From Moritella sp. JT01 (GTDB lineage: Bacteria; Pseudomonadota; Gammaproteobacteria; Enterobacterales; Moritellaceae), in the NCBI RefSeq assembly GCF_001574435.1, contig NZ_LOCN01000004.1:121733-185732 (forward strand): DNA of 64,000 nt, read 5' to 3'. Position 1 is the stretch's first letter, and every line of letters starts with the position of its first letter. The position numbers and the translations under genes are program-made. This document shows, in pieces, positions 1 through 9,661 of this stretch. A model generated the notes under the pieces. It did no database searches. It was not told the origin of the DNA and was given only the letters and a program-made list of their open reading frames with translations.

Positions 1-36
1 GGCAAGGTTGCGCTCTACCAACTGAGCTAGTACCGC
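1..36 (-). tRNA. tRNA-Gly(GCC), 5' part only (cut by window start)
   Basis: The bases are identical to the 5' portion (acceptor, D arm and start of the anticodon arm) of the three complete tRNA-Gly copies that follow. The gene runs off the left edge. It is the promoter-distal member visible in this minus-strand array. Confidence 0.93.
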
Positions 37-108
37 ATCTGTCTGATTTAAAGTTTCAGTAACTATTCGATTTATTCGAGTGAATGAACATTCAAACAAA
101 TCTGAATT

Positions 109-184
109 TGGAGCGGTACAAGAGGCTCGAACTCTTGACCTCAACCTTGGCAAGGTTGCGCTCTACCAACTGAGCTAGTACCGC
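109..184 (-). tRNA. tRNA-Gly(GCC)
   Basis: A 76-nt cloverleaf with encoded CCA. Read on the minus strand it begins GCGGTACTAGCTCAG and ends TACCGCTCCA. The anticodon stem CAACC/GGTTG encloses the loop TTGCCAA, giving anticodon GCC (glycine). The T loop is TTCGAGC. It is identical to its neighbours. The place next to orn matches glyVXY of E. coli. Confidence 0.97.
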
Positions 185-242
185 TTCATTTTGATTTATA
201 GTTTCTCAACTTATCCTTTCATCATTGGTGTGATGAGAGAAT

Positions 243-318
243 TGGAGCGGTACAAGAGGCTCGAACTCTTGACCTCAACCTTGGCAAGGTTGCGCTCTAC
301 CAACTGAGCTAGTACCGC
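243..318 (-). tRNA. tRNA-Gly(GCC)
   Basis: A second complete 76-nt copy identical in sequence to the 109-184 gene, with the same GCC anticodon and encoded CCA. The spacer to the next copy is 58 nt, so gene plus spacer form a 134-nt repeating unit. Confidence 0.97.
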
Positions 319-376
319 TTCTGTCTGATTTAAAGTTTCTCAACTTATTTTCTCATCATTGGTGTGACAAGAAAAT

Positions 377-452
377 TGGAGCGGTACAAGAGGCTCGAAC
401 TCTTGACCTCAACCTTGGCAAGGTTGCGCTCTACCAACTGAGCTAGTACCGC
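377..452 (-). tRNA. tRNA-Gly(GCC), promoter-proximal copy
   Basis: A third complete identical copy. It is the first to be transcribed, because a good sigma-70 promoter lies directly upstream at 472-499 on the minus strand. All copies probably come from one polycistronic precursor. Confidence 0.97.
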
Positions 453-471
453 ATCTCATCTTAGGTGCCGA

Positions 472-499
472 ATTATATAGAACCGACTGGTTTTTGCAA
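472..499 (-). promoter_or_regulatory. Sigma-70 promoter of the tRNA-Gly array
   Basis: On the minus strand there is a -35 TTGCAA (499-494), a 16-nt spacer and a perfect -10 TATAAT (477-472). A GC-containing discriminator (TCGGCACC) follows, as is usual for stringently controlled stable-RNA promoters. The first tRNA starts 20 nt further on. Confidence 0.75.
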
Positions 500-591
500 G
501 CATAGACCTAGGCTTTATTATAAAAAAACCTTATATTGCTGAATGTTTCGACTATAAGGTCATAAAATTATCCAACCAGTCGTTCACCTGC

Positions 592-1158
592 TTAAATTTT
601 AAACATGTGTTGACGATAATGCTGTAATTCTCCGATTGATTCACGAATATCATCAAGTGCTAAATGCAAACCTTCCTTATGGAAACTCGATACAACCTCA
701 GGGCACCAACGACGACCTAATTCTTTAATCGTGCTCACATCGACATTACGGTAGTGAAAATAATCATTTAATTCCGTCATGTATTTCACTAAGAAACGAC
801 GATCTTGACCAATGCTGTTACCACATAATGGAGATTTACCCGCCGGAACCCACTGATGTAAAAATGCTAATGTTTGCTCAACAGCCTCTTTTTCAGTGAC
901 TTTACTTACTAGTACACGTTCAACAAGACCTGAATTAGTATGGTGAGTTGTACACCACTCATCCATCTTATCAAGTTCCGCTTTATCTTGATGAATCGCG
1001 AGCACAGGTCCTTCTGCAAGAATGTTCAATTCACTATCTGTGACGATAGTAGCAATCTCAATGATCAGACATTTTTCTGGATCAAGCCCGGTCATTTCTA
1101 GGTCAATCCAAACTAAATTATTTTCATTAAATTGCGCTGCTTTGTCGGCAAGTTGCAT
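592..1158 (-). CDS. orn: Oligoribonuclease
   Basis: A 3'-to-5' exoribonuclease that degrades 2-5-nt RNA fragments, including pGpG, to mononucleotides in the cytoplasm. The 188-aa product has the DEDDh exonuclease pattern: D19 and E21 in WIDLEMTG, the [10 protein letters not shown] block near residue 115, and HLALDD at 165-170. It is close to the E. coli length (181 aa), with a slightly longer N terminus. A ribosome site AGGA lies 8 nt before the ATG. It is divergent from rsgA and sits beside the tRNA-Gly array, as in E. coli. Confidence 0.97.
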   Translation of the reverse strand: MQLADKAAQFNENNLVWIDLEMTGLDPEKCLIIEIATIVTDSELNILAEGPVLAIHQDKAELDKMDEWCTTHHTNSGLVERVLVSKVTEKEAVEQTLAFLHQWVPAGKSPLCGNSIGQDRRFLVKYMTELNDYFHYRNVDVSTIKELGRRWCPEVVSSFHKEGLHLALDDIRESIGELQHYRQHMFKI

Positions 1159-1287
1159 AGAGGGGATCCTAATAGTTGTCGTTTAATCGTATATTTAAGG
1201 TTATTATACTCAATCGACCTCGAAATGCGATGTTCAGCAACAGCTGTACTACAATACGCTTGTTACAACTCAGGAATTAAATTACCC

Positions 1288-2328
1288 GTGGCTAAAAAGA
1301 AACATTTAACCCAAGGTCAAATACGTCGCGTACGTAGCAACCAGACTAAACGCCTAGAAAAGCCAGATACAAAAGAATGGGACGACTCTCTTCTCGGTAA
1401 AAAGCAAGAAGGCGTGATCATTAGCCGCTTTGGTCAACATGCTGATGTTGAAGATGAGCACGGTGTTATACACCGCTGTAATCTACGTCGTTCTATTGCG
1501 AGCTTAGTCACTGGTGACCGTGTCGTTTGGCGCTTAGGTAATGAACAGCTGCAAGGCATTTCTGGTATTATCGAAGCGGTACACGAACGCAGAACCGTAT
1601 TGACCCGTCCTGATTTCTACGATGGTATTAAACCGATAGCGGCGAATATCGATCAGATCGTGATTGTATCTTCCGTGGTGCCAGAATTCTCAACCAATAT
1701 TATCGACCGTTATATTGTTGCTGCCGAAGATGTAAAAATTCGCCCAGTGATCTTATTGAACAAGATCGATTTATTAAGCCCCAATGAATTATTCACCATT
1801 AACCAGCAGCTCCAAACTTACCGCGATATCGGCTACGAAGTATGGCAAGTATCATCGACTGAAGGTAAAGGTTTAGGTGAATTACAAGGTCTATTGAAAG
1901 ATAATACCACTATCTTTGTTGGTCAATCAGGCGTGGGTAAATCATCTCTGGTGAATGCCTTAATGCCCGAATTACATATTCAGGTGGGTGATGTATCGGA
2001 AAAATCAGGTCTTGGTACCCATACCACAACCACTGCACGTTTATATCATTTCCCATCAGGTGGTGATCTTATTGACTCACCGGGGGTACGTGAATTCTCG
2101 CTATGGCACATGAAGCCCGAAGAGATCGCCAATGGTTTTATCGAATTTCGCGACTTTTTAGGTGAATGTCGCTTCCGTGATTGTAAACACAAAAATGATC
2201 CCGGTTGTGCACTGCAAGATGCGGTAGCAAAAGGCAAGATCAAAAGAGTACGCTTTGATAACTATGTTCGTATTTTAGAAACCATGCTCGATAATCGTCC
2301 TGAACGTCATGTCCCAGTGCGTAAATAA
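1288..2328 (+). CDS. rsgA: Ribosome small-subunit GTPase RsgA
   Basis: A circularly permuted GTPase that acts late in 30S subunit maturation. From the GTG at 1288 the product is 346 aa. It has an N-terminal OB fold, then G4 NKID (158-161), G1 GQSGVGKS (212-219) and G3 DSPG (263-266), and a C-terminal zinc knuckle (C294, C299, H301, C307). The frame stays open back to 1132, inside orn, but that extension has no homology. The GTG gives the family N terminus ([14 protein letters not shown]) and has AGGA upstream. Probably co-transcribed with psd. Confidence 0.95.
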   Translation: MAKKKHLTQGQIRRVRSNQTKRLEKPDTKEWDDSLLGKKQEGVIISRFGQHADVEDEHGVIHRCNLRRSIASLVTGDRVVWRLGNEQLQGISGIIEAVHERRTVLTRPDFYDGIKPIAANIDQIVIVSSVVPEFSTNIIDRYIVAAEDVKIRPVILLNKIDLLSPNELFTINQQLQTYRDIGYEVWQVSSTEGKGLGELQGLLKDNTTIFVGQSGVGKSSLVNALMPELHIQVGDVSEKSGLGTHTTTTARLYHFPSGGDLIDSPGVREFSLWHMKPEEIANGFIEFRDFLGECRFRDCKHKNDPGCALQDAVAKGKIKRVRFDNYVRILETMLDNRPERHVPVRK

Positions 2329-2362
2329 TTCGCACACATTGATGTCATAACAACACCAAATC

Positions 2363-2399
2363 AATGTTATCTTGTTAGCATAAATAGCAAGATAACATT
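2363..2399. repeat. Inverted repeat between rsgA and psd
   Basis: Perfect 12-bp arms AATGTTATCTTG (2363-2374) and CAAGATAACATT (2388-2399) enclose a 13-nt loop. No T run follows, so it is a poor intrinsic terminator. It could be an mRNA-stabilising or processing hairpin. A similar element with the same AATGTTA tips follows psd at 3400-3442. Confidence 0.7.
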
Positions 2400-2507
2400 A
2401 ATCTGGTTAAACTCATCACGCAAATTCTGACAACAATAGTCAAACTTGTTACAATAGCGTTAATTTTATTTAACTATCAATTATTCAACTATTTAAGAGG
2501 CTCTCAG

Positions 2508-3368
2508 GTGCTAGACAAGCTTAAAGTTATTGCCCAATACTGCTTTCCTCAACACGGTTTATCTCGTCTTACTGGTTTATTTGCCAATGGTGCTCACGGT
2601 AAAGTAACAACCTATGTGATCAAGTGGTTTATCAAACGTTACAATGTAAACATGGATGAAGCAAAACATTCAGATCCAGCACACTTCCATACATTCAACG
2701 AGTTTTTTACCCGTGAACTTAAAGAAGGCGTACGCCCAATCAATGCTGACGACAACATGCTATGTCAGCCAGTAGATGGCGCAGTAAGCCAAGCAGGTCC
2801 AATTACGCAAGGTCGTATTGTGCAAGCTAAAGGTCATGACTACAGTGTATGCGAACTACTTGGCGGCGATCGTCAACTTGCAAACAAATTCGAAGATGGT
2901 GATTTCGCGACAGTATATTTATCGCCACGTGATTACCACCGTATCCACATGCCAATTACGGGTACGTTAAAAGAAATGATTTTTGCACCGGGAGATTTGT
3001 TTTCGGTTAATCCACTCACTGCGCAAAATGTACCAAACCTATTTGCCCGTAACGAACGTGCTATCGCTATCTTTGATACCGAAGTCGGTCCATTTGCAAT
3101 GGTACTCGTGGGCGCAACGATCGTAGCCTCAATTGAAACCATTTGGCATGGCACTATCGTACCATCAAAAAATAAAGAGATCGTACGTTGGACATATGAA
3201 AACCAAGCGCCAATCGTTATCGAAAAAGGCGCAGAAATGGGTCGCTTTAAACTCGGCTCAACGATCGTTGCAGTATTTGCCAAAGATGCCGTTGAATTTG
3301 TTGATGAACTACAGCCAACAACAGCAACAGTAATGGGTGAAGCATTTGCCCGCATCAAGAATAAATAA
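2508..3368 (+). CDS. psd: Phosphatidylserine decarboxylase proenzyme
   Basis: Converts phosphatidylserine to phosphatidylethanolamine at the inner membrane, the last step in making the main phospholipid. The 286-aa proenzyme has the autocleavage motif LGST, with S251 predicted to become the pyruvoyl group of the small alpha chain. The conserved blocks [13 protein letters not shown] and PGDLFSVNP are present. It lacks the acidic C-terminal tail of the E. coli enzyme. The start is GTG, with AGAGG about 8 nt upstream. The order rsgA-psd-mscM matches enterobacteria, except for the transporter gene inserted after it. Confidence 0.96.
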   Translation: MLDKLKVIAQYCFPQHGLSRLTGLFANGAHGKVTTYVIKWFIKRYNVNMDEAKHSDPAHFHTFNEFFTRELKEGVRPINADDNMLCQPVDGAVSQAGPITQGRIVQAKGHDYSVCELLGGDRQLANKFEDGDFATVYLSPRDYHRIHMPITGTLKEMIFAPGDLFSVNPLTAQNVPNLFARNERAIAIFDTEVGPFAMVLVGATIVASIETIWHGTIVPSKNKEIVRWTYENQAPIVIEKGAEMGRFKLGSTIVAVFAKDAVEFVDELQPTTATVMGEAFARIKNK

Positions 3369-3399
3369 AATAAGATAACCTAAGCTTAATCGCTAGGAT

Positions 3400-3442
3400 A
3401 ATGTTACTCATTATAAACGTAATATTTTTAATGAGTAACATT
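3400..3442. repeat. Inverted repeat after psd
   Basis: Perfect 13-bp arms AATGTTACTCATT (3400-3412) and AATGAGTAACATT (3430-3442) enclose a 17-nt AT-rich loop. The 3' arm is followed by CCCCCC rather than a T run, so classical rho-independent termination is doubtful. It shares its tips with the hairpin before psd. Confidence 0.7.
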
Positions 3443-3590
3443 CCCCCCGTAATAACCAACCTAATCCTGTATATTCAATATTCTTAATAGCCACAACAAT
3501 GCCATTATTACTATACAAAGGTTATAATCACTCAATCAATATGAATGCTGCCAATTGATCTGGCGAACCATTGCAAGGATGTAGCAATTA

Positions 3591-4448
3591 ATGGAACAAC
3601 GTAAACAAGGGCTTTGGGCTCTACACTCAGCAACGCTATTACTTGGCGGCACCACATTATTTTCTAAACTCATTCCATTAAGTGCGCTTGACATCACCAT
3701 TATTCGCTGCGTTATTGCCAGTATTGTGCTGTGGTTATTATTAAAAGTCACCAAGCAACCATTGCGATTAAATAAGTTAAGCGATTATGGCTGGGCAGTT
3801 TTACTCGCCGCATTAGTGGGTGCTCACTGGGTAACATTCTTCTTAGGCATGCAATTATCGACCATTGCGATAGGACTTATAGCCTTCTACACTTATCCTG
3901 TGATGACGGTATTTTTAGAACCTTTGTTTAATCGAGAAAAAATACAAGGTCAAGATATAGTCTCGGCATTAGTGGTATTAATCGGCATTAGCTTATTAGT
4001 CCCAGAACTGTCTCTAGAGAACGATGTGACACTCGGTATTATCAGCGGTATTAGCTCCGCATTTTTGTTTACTTTAAGAAATATACTCTATAAACGTAAG
4101 CTATCGCACTACAGTGGTCCGCACACCATGTTTTATCAAACATTATTAACCGCGTGTATGCTTTCGCCATTTTTGAGTGTAGACTTAGCAGATATAAATA
4201 ATGACAATTGGACGTTATTAGTTGTGTTAGGGGTTTGTTTTACAGCAATGCCGCACACACTGCTAGTGACAGCATTGCGTTACCTAAAAGCCAAAACAGT
4301 AGGCCTAATCTCCTGTTTACAACCGCTTTACGGTAGTTTGCTCGCGATCCCTTTTTTAGGTGAAATCCCTAATGCTGCAACCATCACGGGAGGCGTATTA
4401 GTGGTCTCAGCCGCCCTCTTTGAAACATGGAATGCAGGAAAAAAATAG
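3591..4448 (+). CDS. EamA/DMT-family inner-membrane transporter
   Basis: The 285-aa product is very hydrophobic, with about ten predicted membrane helices arranged as two tandem EamA domains (roughly residues 8-135 and 145-278). This is the pattern of drug/metabolite exporters such as RhaT and YdcZ relatives. The substrate cannot be read from the sequence. It lies between psd and mscM, where enterobacteria have no gene, so it is an insertion into a conserved block. The ribosome site AAGGA is rather far (about 11 nt) from the ATG. Confidence 0.85.
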   Translation: MEQRKQGLWALHSATLLLGGTTLFSKLIPLSALDITIIRCVIASIVLWLLLKVTKQPLRLNKLSDYGWAVLLAALVGAHWVTFFLGMQLSTIAIGLIAFYTYPVMTVFLEPLFNREKIQGQDIVSALVVLIGISLLVPELSLENDVTLGIISGISSAFLFTLRNILYKRKLSHYSGPHTMFYQTLLTACMLSPFLSVDLADINNDNWTLLVVLGVCFTAMPHTLLVTALRYLKAKTVGLISCLQPLYGSLLAIPFLGEIPNAATITGGVLVVSAALFETWNAGKK

Positions 4449-4519
4449 GCCTATTAATGCAGTTGGGAAACGGATAAACCGAGATTCAATGACATTATTA
4501 ATTGTGCTTATGAAATATT

Positions 4520-7500
4520 ATGATGACTAAACATTATGTAGTTTTACTTATTTTATTTTCATTATTTATGACTCCGGTTTATGCAGAGCTTAGTTATGGT
4601 GAGGCCCAGCTTAATAACACCCTATCTCAGCTTGAAGAACTAGAGTCAACGCCTTCGGTTAAATTACAAATCAAGTACTATCAACAAGCCTTAAAAGATC
4701 TCACCGAAGACACTAATGCCCGTCAAACAGCCGTTCGTTATCAGAAAATAATTGACGACTATCCGGTAACATCGCAAACATTAAAAGCCAAAATTACAGA
4801 CTATATATCCGCAAAATTTGCCGACCCAAGCGACTGGTCATTAAATAAAGTCGAGCAAGCAATTGCTAAACAAAATTCCAACCTTACCGATTTAAAACAA
4901 CAGCAGCAGGCGCGTAGTAGCGAACTCACCACCATAGGTATTAGAATCAGTTCATTTCAAACTGATATTGAGCGCTTACGTCGTAAATTAACCCATACGC
5001 AAAAAGAATCTGACAAGCTGATAAGTGCAGGGTACAGCAGTTTAAATAGTGAACAAGAAGCTATCCGAATTTCACTACAAATCAAAGAATCATCATTATC
5101 AACGCAAATACAGATGTTAGAGCTTGAGCAACTCAGTGCCAGTAATCGCAGTGAATTAGCGCAGCTCAATCGTCGTTTAATACAGCGAGAACAAAAAGAT
5201 GTCAGTAAGAACTTAACAACGCTGACAGATTTACGTAATAGTATATTACGTAAGGAAACCGAAGACGCGATTGCGCGTAGTAAACAAATCAATGATTCAT
5301 CGCTGATTAGCTCTCCATTTTTACAGCTACAACTCGAAATCAATCAAGAGCTATCTAAAGAACTTGCAACCGTATCGGCTAAAAGTGAAATTATTCAACG
5401 TAAACAGCAAGCAGTCACACAGCAAGTAGATGCGCTCACTACAACGCTCACTAATTTTAATGAGCAAGTAGAATGGTTAAAAATCAGCTCTGCGTTTGGT
5501 GAAAACTTACGGGCTCAAGTAAGTAGCTTACCGAGTGAGCCACCACTAGCAAAACTCGAAAATGAAATTGTTGAAAGCCGCCTAGCACGCTTTCGCTATA
5601 AAAAAATGCTGACACAATTAGACAGTCTGCCGTTAGCAACAAAAACACTCACTCCTGTAGAACATGAGAGTTTATTACGATTTATTGAATTACGTCGACT
5701 GTTACTCAGCCAACTTATTTCAAGTTTAGATAATCATATCTACGAGCAAACAAAATTAAAAGTCAGTTACAGCAAGATGAATAGCACATTAGTGCAAATT
5801 AAACAGCAGGCTGATGAGCATTTATTCTGGGTGCCGAGTTCGCCATTCGTAAATACTCAAACAATTTCAGAACTTTTGGCGAGTATGCTTTGGATTACCT
5901 CGATCGATAACAGTATCACGATCCCACAAGCCATACTCTCTGTACCTTTAGCAACGTTAAGTTTGGCGCTGTTATTCATTCTGGGTCTCACTTATTTACA
6001 CGCTCCTCTTAATAAATATTTTACCAAACATATCGCCGAAATATATCCAAAGGTTGGTAAAGTAACAAAGGATAAGTTTTCTTATACCTTACGGAATCTC
6101 GCATATTCATTCGCCGACGCACTGCTCTTACCGCTTTCACTGTTTATTATTACTGAGCTACTCATTAGCGCATGGGAGTTCCCCTTTGCAGTCAATATTG
6201 GCCACGCATTACAAGATTCGCTATTTTTGTTAGTGATATACCTGTTTATGCGCAACCTCACCCGCTATAAGGGCTTACTGCAAATTCACCTTAAAATAGA
6301 TAAAAAACTAATTGCCAAAATTTGGGGTTATTATCAGGTGCTATTTTTTATCTATTGGCCTTCTTACATCATCCAAGTGCTTTGTAACCAGTATCCAGAA
6401 CAAGCCTATGATGGATCGCTAGGTCGTCTTGCCTTTATTATTGCTTGTTGTGCATTAACGCAGTTCTACTACCGCTTATATCGCGAAAAATTACCACTAA
6501 CGTATAAGAAAAAAAATAATGACAAACCGCACATTGTCCACCACTCTATTTGGACTGTCTTTATCATGGCTCCAATCGCGTCAGCCATCATCGCACTCAT
6601 GGGCTACCTCTATACGGCGCAAGTATTGCTAAAACAGATGGAATCATCCTTATTAATGGGCGTGTTCTTCTTACTCACTTATTATTTGATCCGCCGTGGT
6701 ATGCACTTACAAAAACGTCGTCTGGCCTTTGAGCGAGCGAAAGCCAAACGTATCGACATTATTGCTCAACGTATGAAAGAAGTTGAAAAGGGCGAGCAAA
6801 ATACCAGTCAAGAAAGCCATTTTGATATCGAAGAACCCGAGATCGACCTGGATCAAATCAGTGCACAATCGCTCGGCTTATTACGTACTTTGTTAACCTT
6901 ATTATTCGTCGCATTAAATGCACTATTTTGGTCTGAAATTCAAAGCGCCTTTACCTTCCTCGATACCATCACGCTTTGGGACGCAGCCAATACCCTAAAC
7001 GGGGTTGAATATATCGATCCGATTACCTTAAAGAGCGGCCTATTAGCCATCACTATTTTTGCACTAACGCTGGTATTGGTACGTAATTTATCGGGTGCGC
7101 TAGAACTGCTTATTTTGCAACATCTCGATCTTAGCCCAGGTACAGGTTTTGCGATCACGACGTTAGCCAAATACATGACGATCTCAATTGGTTTTGTCGT
7201 CGGCTTTAACTTTTTAGGTGTCGATTGGGCAAAAACACAATGGTTAGTGGCGGCATTAACCGTCGGTTTGGGTTTTGGTTTACAAGAAATTTTTGCCAAC
7301 TTCGTATCCGGTCTGATTATCTTATTTGAAAAACCGATCCGTATTGGTGATACAGTCACTATCCGTGAGTTAACTGGCAGTATCAGTAAAATTCAGACCC
7401 GAGCCACAACGATTGTCGATTGGGATAGAAAGGAAATTATCGTACCGAATAAAGCCTTTATTACTGAACAATTTATTAACTGGTCACTGTCCGATTCTAT

Positions 7501-7852
7501 TACCCGTGTGATCATTAATATTGGTGTGGAATTTAATTCGGATATTGAACTGGTCACCAAACTGCTATTAGATTGTGCCGAAGAAAATAGTTTAAGTCTT
7601 GAGAATCCAGGGCCAGAAGTATTCTTTATTGAGTTTGGCCAACATTCATTATGCTTTGAAGTACGTTGTTATGTCGCCGAAATGGGCCATCGTTTAACCA
7701 TGACGCACGCACTTAATATCCGTATCAATCAGGTGTTTAAAGAACACCATATTCGCATAGCCCTGCAACAATTGGATCTGAATGTAAAACATGGCATAAA
7801 AGTCAGTGATAGCGGCCATGTGATGAGTATGAAAAAAGGCAGCTTAAGATAA
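4520..7852 (+). CDS. mscM: MscM-type large mechanosensitive channel
   Basis: A miniconductance mechanosensitive channel that releases solutes on osmotic downshock. The 1110-aa length is close to that of E. coli MscM (YjeP). Order: signal peptide (residues 1-22, ending VYA), a long periplasmic alpha-helical coiled-coil region (about 25-480) rich in Q, L and S, several membrane helices (about 480-880), then an MscS core. The pore helix and beta domain include WLVAALTVGLGFGLQEIFAN and FEKPIRIGDTV. The psd-linked location supports mscM rather than mscK. It converges on epmA with only 33 nt between the stop codons. Confidence 0.92.
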   Translation: MMTKHYVVLLILFSLFMTPVYAELSYGEAQLNNTLSQLEELESTPSVKLQIKYYQQALKDLTEDTNARQTAVRYQKIIDDYPVTSQTLKAKITDYISAKFADPSDWSLNKVEQAIAKQNSNLTDLKQQQQARSSELTTIGIRISSFQTDIERLRRKLTHTQKESDKLISAGYSSLNSEQEAIRISLQIKESSLSTQIQMLELEQLSASNRSELAQLNRRLIQREQKDVSKNLTTLTDLRNSILRKETEDAIARSKQINDSSLISSPFLQLQLEINQELSKELATVSAKSEIIQRKQQAVTQQVDALTTTLTNFNEQVEWLKISSAFGENLRAQVSSLPSEPPLAKLENEIVESRLARFRYKKMLTQLDSLPLATKTLTPVEHESLLRFIELRRLLLSQLISSLDNHIYEQTKLKVSYSKMNSTLVQIKQQADEHLFWVPSSPFVNTQTISELLASMLWITSIDNSITIPQAILSVPLATLSLALLFILGLTYLHAPLNKYFTKHIAEIYPKVGKVTKDKFSYTLRNLAYSFADALLLPLSLFIITELLISAWEFPFAVNIGHALQDSLFLLVIYLFMRNLTRYKGLLQIHLKIDKKLIAKIWGYYQVLFFIYWPSYIIQVLCNQYPEQAYDGSLGRLAFIIACCALTQFYYRLYREKLPLTYKKKNNDKPHIVHHSIWTVFIMAPIASAIIALMGYLYTAQVLLKQMESSLLMGVFFLLTYYLIRRGMHLQKRRLAFERAKAKRIDIIAQRMKEVEKGEQNTSQESHFDIEEPEIDLDQISAQSLGLLRTLLTLLFVALNALFWSEIQSAFTFLDTITLWDAANTLNGVEYIDPITLKSGLLAITIFALTLVLVRNLSGALELLILQHLDLSPGTGFAITTLAKYMTISIGFVVGFNFLGVDWAKTQWLVAALTVGLGFGLQEIFANFVSGLIILFEKPIRIGDTVTIRELTGSISKIQTRATTIVDWDRKEIIVPNKAFITEQFINWSLSDSITRVIINIGVEFNSDIELVTKLLLDCAEENSLSLENPGPEVFFIEFGQHSLCFEVRCYVAEMGHRLTMTHALNIRINQVFKEHHIRIALQQLDLNVKHGIKVSDSGHVMSMKKGSLR

Positions 7853-7885
7853 CCTCAATCACCCTTTCTGCTTTTTAGACACACA

Positions 7886-8860
7886 TTATGCGCGCGGTGT
7901 TGGAAAAGCGATTACGTCATTGAGGCTATTCGCATCCGTCGCTAACATGACTAATCTATCAATACCTAATGCGACGCCCGCACAGTCAGGAAAACCAGCG
8001 GTGAGTGCATCAATTAAATAATGATCGATAGGTTGCTCTCGTAAGCCCATCGTTTTACGCTTGTTATTATCTGCGATAAAACGTGATAACTGTTCTTTTG
8101 CATCCGCTAATTCATGGAATCCATTCGCGAGCTCAATACCTTTAAAATACACTTCAAAGCGCTCTGCTACACGAGTGTCTTGTGGGCTAATACGGGCCAA
8201 TGCCGCCTGCGATGCAGGGAAGTCATAAATAAAACACGGTACATCCTGACCAATTTGGCTCTCTACGCCCACATAGAATAATAACTGTAAGATAGTATCT
8301 CGATCAGGTTCATTCTCTAACACGTCATAAACCCCGTACGGTTTTGCCGCTTGACGTAATTCATCCATCGACGCGGTTAACGGATCTAACTGTAAGAATT
8401 GCTTAAATGCATTTTGATAAGTGAAGCGCTGCTCTTTACCTGAACCTAATACTAGGGTTAGTAGCTCAGACATTTCATCCATCAATTGAAAATGGTCAAA
8501 ATCAATGCGATACCACTCTAGCATGCTGAATTCGGGATTATGGTGACGGCCAGCCTCTTCATTACGAAACGATTTACTTATTTGATAGATACAACCACTG
8601 CCTGCTGCTAGCAACCTTTTCATGTGAAATTCAGGTGATGTTTGCAAATATAAGGTCAGACCTTGGCTGTAACCAGGGCCAACAAATACCGTACTAAATG
8701 CATCTAAATGTACATCGGTAACAGCGGCTTGACTCATCGCTGGTGTATCAACTTCTAACACATCTCGTTGCGTAAAAAACTCACGGATAGTATTTAATAC
8801 TTTCGCTCGCGCACGCAGAGCAGTAAAACTTGCACTCGGTTGCCAATTTACGTCACTCAT
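7886..8860 (-). CDS. epmA: EF-P (R)-beta-lysine ligase EpmA
   Basis: A class II lysyl-tRNA-synthetase-like enzyme without an anticodon-binding domain. It attaches (R)-beta-lysine to Lys34 of EF-P. The 324 aa match the E. coli protein (325 aa). Motif 2 is seen in [20 protein letters not shown] and motif 3 in [12 protein letters not shown]. The ATG at 8860 is chosen over an in-frame ATG at 8878 because it has GGAG six nt upstream and the family N terminus [10 protein letters not shown]. Its substrate protein and its partner EpmB are encoded just beyond. Confidence 0.96.
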   Translation of the reverse strand: MSDVNWQPSASFTALRARAKVLNTIREFFTQRDVLEVDTPAMSQAAVTDVHLDAFSTVFVGPGYSQGLTLYLQTSPEFHMKRLLAAGSGCIYQISKSFRNEEAGRHHNPEFSMLEWYRIDFDHFQLMDEMSELLTLVLGSGKEQRFTYQNAFKQFLQLDPLTASMDELRQAAKPYGVYDVLENEPDRDTILQLLFYVGVESQIGQDVPCFIYDFPASQAALARISPQDTRVAERFEVYFKGIELANGFHELADAKEQLSRFIADNNKRKTMGLREQPIDHYLIDALTAGFPDCAGVALGIDRLVMLATDANSLNDVIAFPTPRA

Positions 8861-8998
8861 ATTTACTCCGGTTGTCATTACCTAAAACGTTAAAGCTATT
8901 TATCATCTGCATAACACTAATTAAAGACCACCAACTTACTTTAATTAATATTATAACGGCTTGTATCTGAATCATTATTTACTGGTTTGCCAAAAACT

Positions 8999-9025
8999 AA
9001 AATGCCAGTCAAAGACTGGCATTTT
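8999..9025 (-). terminator. Rho-independent terminator of efp
   Basis: A 12-bp perfect stem AAAATGCCAGTC / GACTGGCATTTT with an AAA loop and flanking A/T runs lies 40 nt past the efp stop. Confidence 0.92.
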
Positions 9026-9064
9026 ATCGTTCATAAACGCTAATTAGGTTAGCGTAAAATCAAC

Positions 9065-9631
9065 TTATTTTACACGGCCAACATATTCGCCAGAACGTGT
9101 ATCAACCTTAACTACTTCACCGATTTGGATGAATAGAGGTACACGTACAACGGCACCTGTAGCTAATATTGCAGGTTTACCACCTGTACCCTGTGTATCG
9201 CCTTTTAGGCCAGGATCTGTTTCTGTCACAGCAATCTCAACGAAATTTGGTGCAGTAACAGCAATAGGGTTGTCGTTCCACGTTGTAATTGTGCAAACAT
9301 CTTGCTCAACTAACCATTTAGCCGTATCGCCAACAGCTTTTACGTCTGCTGCTACTTGCTCAAAGGTCTCATTATTCATAAAATGGTAGAATTCGCCATC
9401 GTTGTAAAGATAAGCTAGTTCAAAATCCATTACGTCTGCTGCTTCAACTGTTTCACCAGACTTAAATGTTTTTTCTAAAATTTTACCAGAAATCAAACGA
9501 CGAACTTTAACGCGATGAAACGCTTGGCCTTTACCTGGTTTTACATGTTCATGCTCCATGATAGAGCAAGGCTCATTATCAAGCATGAATTTTAAACCGC
9601 CTTTAAAGTCACTGGTTTTATATGATGCCAT
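9065..9631 (-). CDS. efp: Translation elongation factor P
   Basis: EF-P binds between the P and E sites and relieves stalling at polyproline. The 188-aa product has the three expected beta-barrel domains and the conserved loop VKPGKG, with K34 as the residue that EpmA/EpmB beta-lysylate. An AGGA-type site (GAGGATAAC) precedes the ATG. It is divergent from epmB with only 30 nt between the start codons, and it has its own strong terminator. epmA follows downstream on the same strand. Confidence 0.98.
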   Translation of the reverse strand: MASYKTSDFKGGLKFMLDNEPCSIMEHEHVKPGKGQAFHRVKVRRLISGKILEKTFKSGETVEAADVMDFELAYLYNDGEFYHFMNNETFEQVAADVKAVGDTAKWLVEQDVCTITTWNDNPIAVTAPNFVEIAVTETDPGLKGDTQGTGGKPAILATGAVVRVPLFIQIGEVVKVDTRSGEYVGRVK

Positions 9632-9661
9632 GTTATCCTCATGAAAAAATAGAGTTCAATA

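Larger units (their letters stand above)
109..376 (-). repeat. Tandem 134-bp tRNA+spacer units
   Basis: Positions 109-242 and 243-376 are two consecutive 134-nt units, each a 76-nt tRNA-Gly plus a 58-nt spacer. The spacers share tracts such as AGTTTCTCAACTTA and TCATCATTGGTGTGA and differ by scattered substitutions. The spacer next to the partial first copy is longer (72 nt) but shares its beginning with the 319-376 spacer. This fits array growth by unequal recombination. Confidence 0.85.

Noticed and set aside
109-452. The regularly spaced direct repeats as a CRISPR array
   Set aside because: The repeated unit is a tRNA gene that folds into a cloverleaf, and the spacers are related to each other.
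1132-1287. Upstream extension of rsgA overlapping orn
   Set aside because: The extra 52 codons have no family resemblance; the GTG at 1288 has a ribosome site and the expected N terminus.
2933-3358. 141-aa minus-strand ORF opposite psd
   Set aside because: It is an antisense frame of psd with no start signals or recognisable domain.
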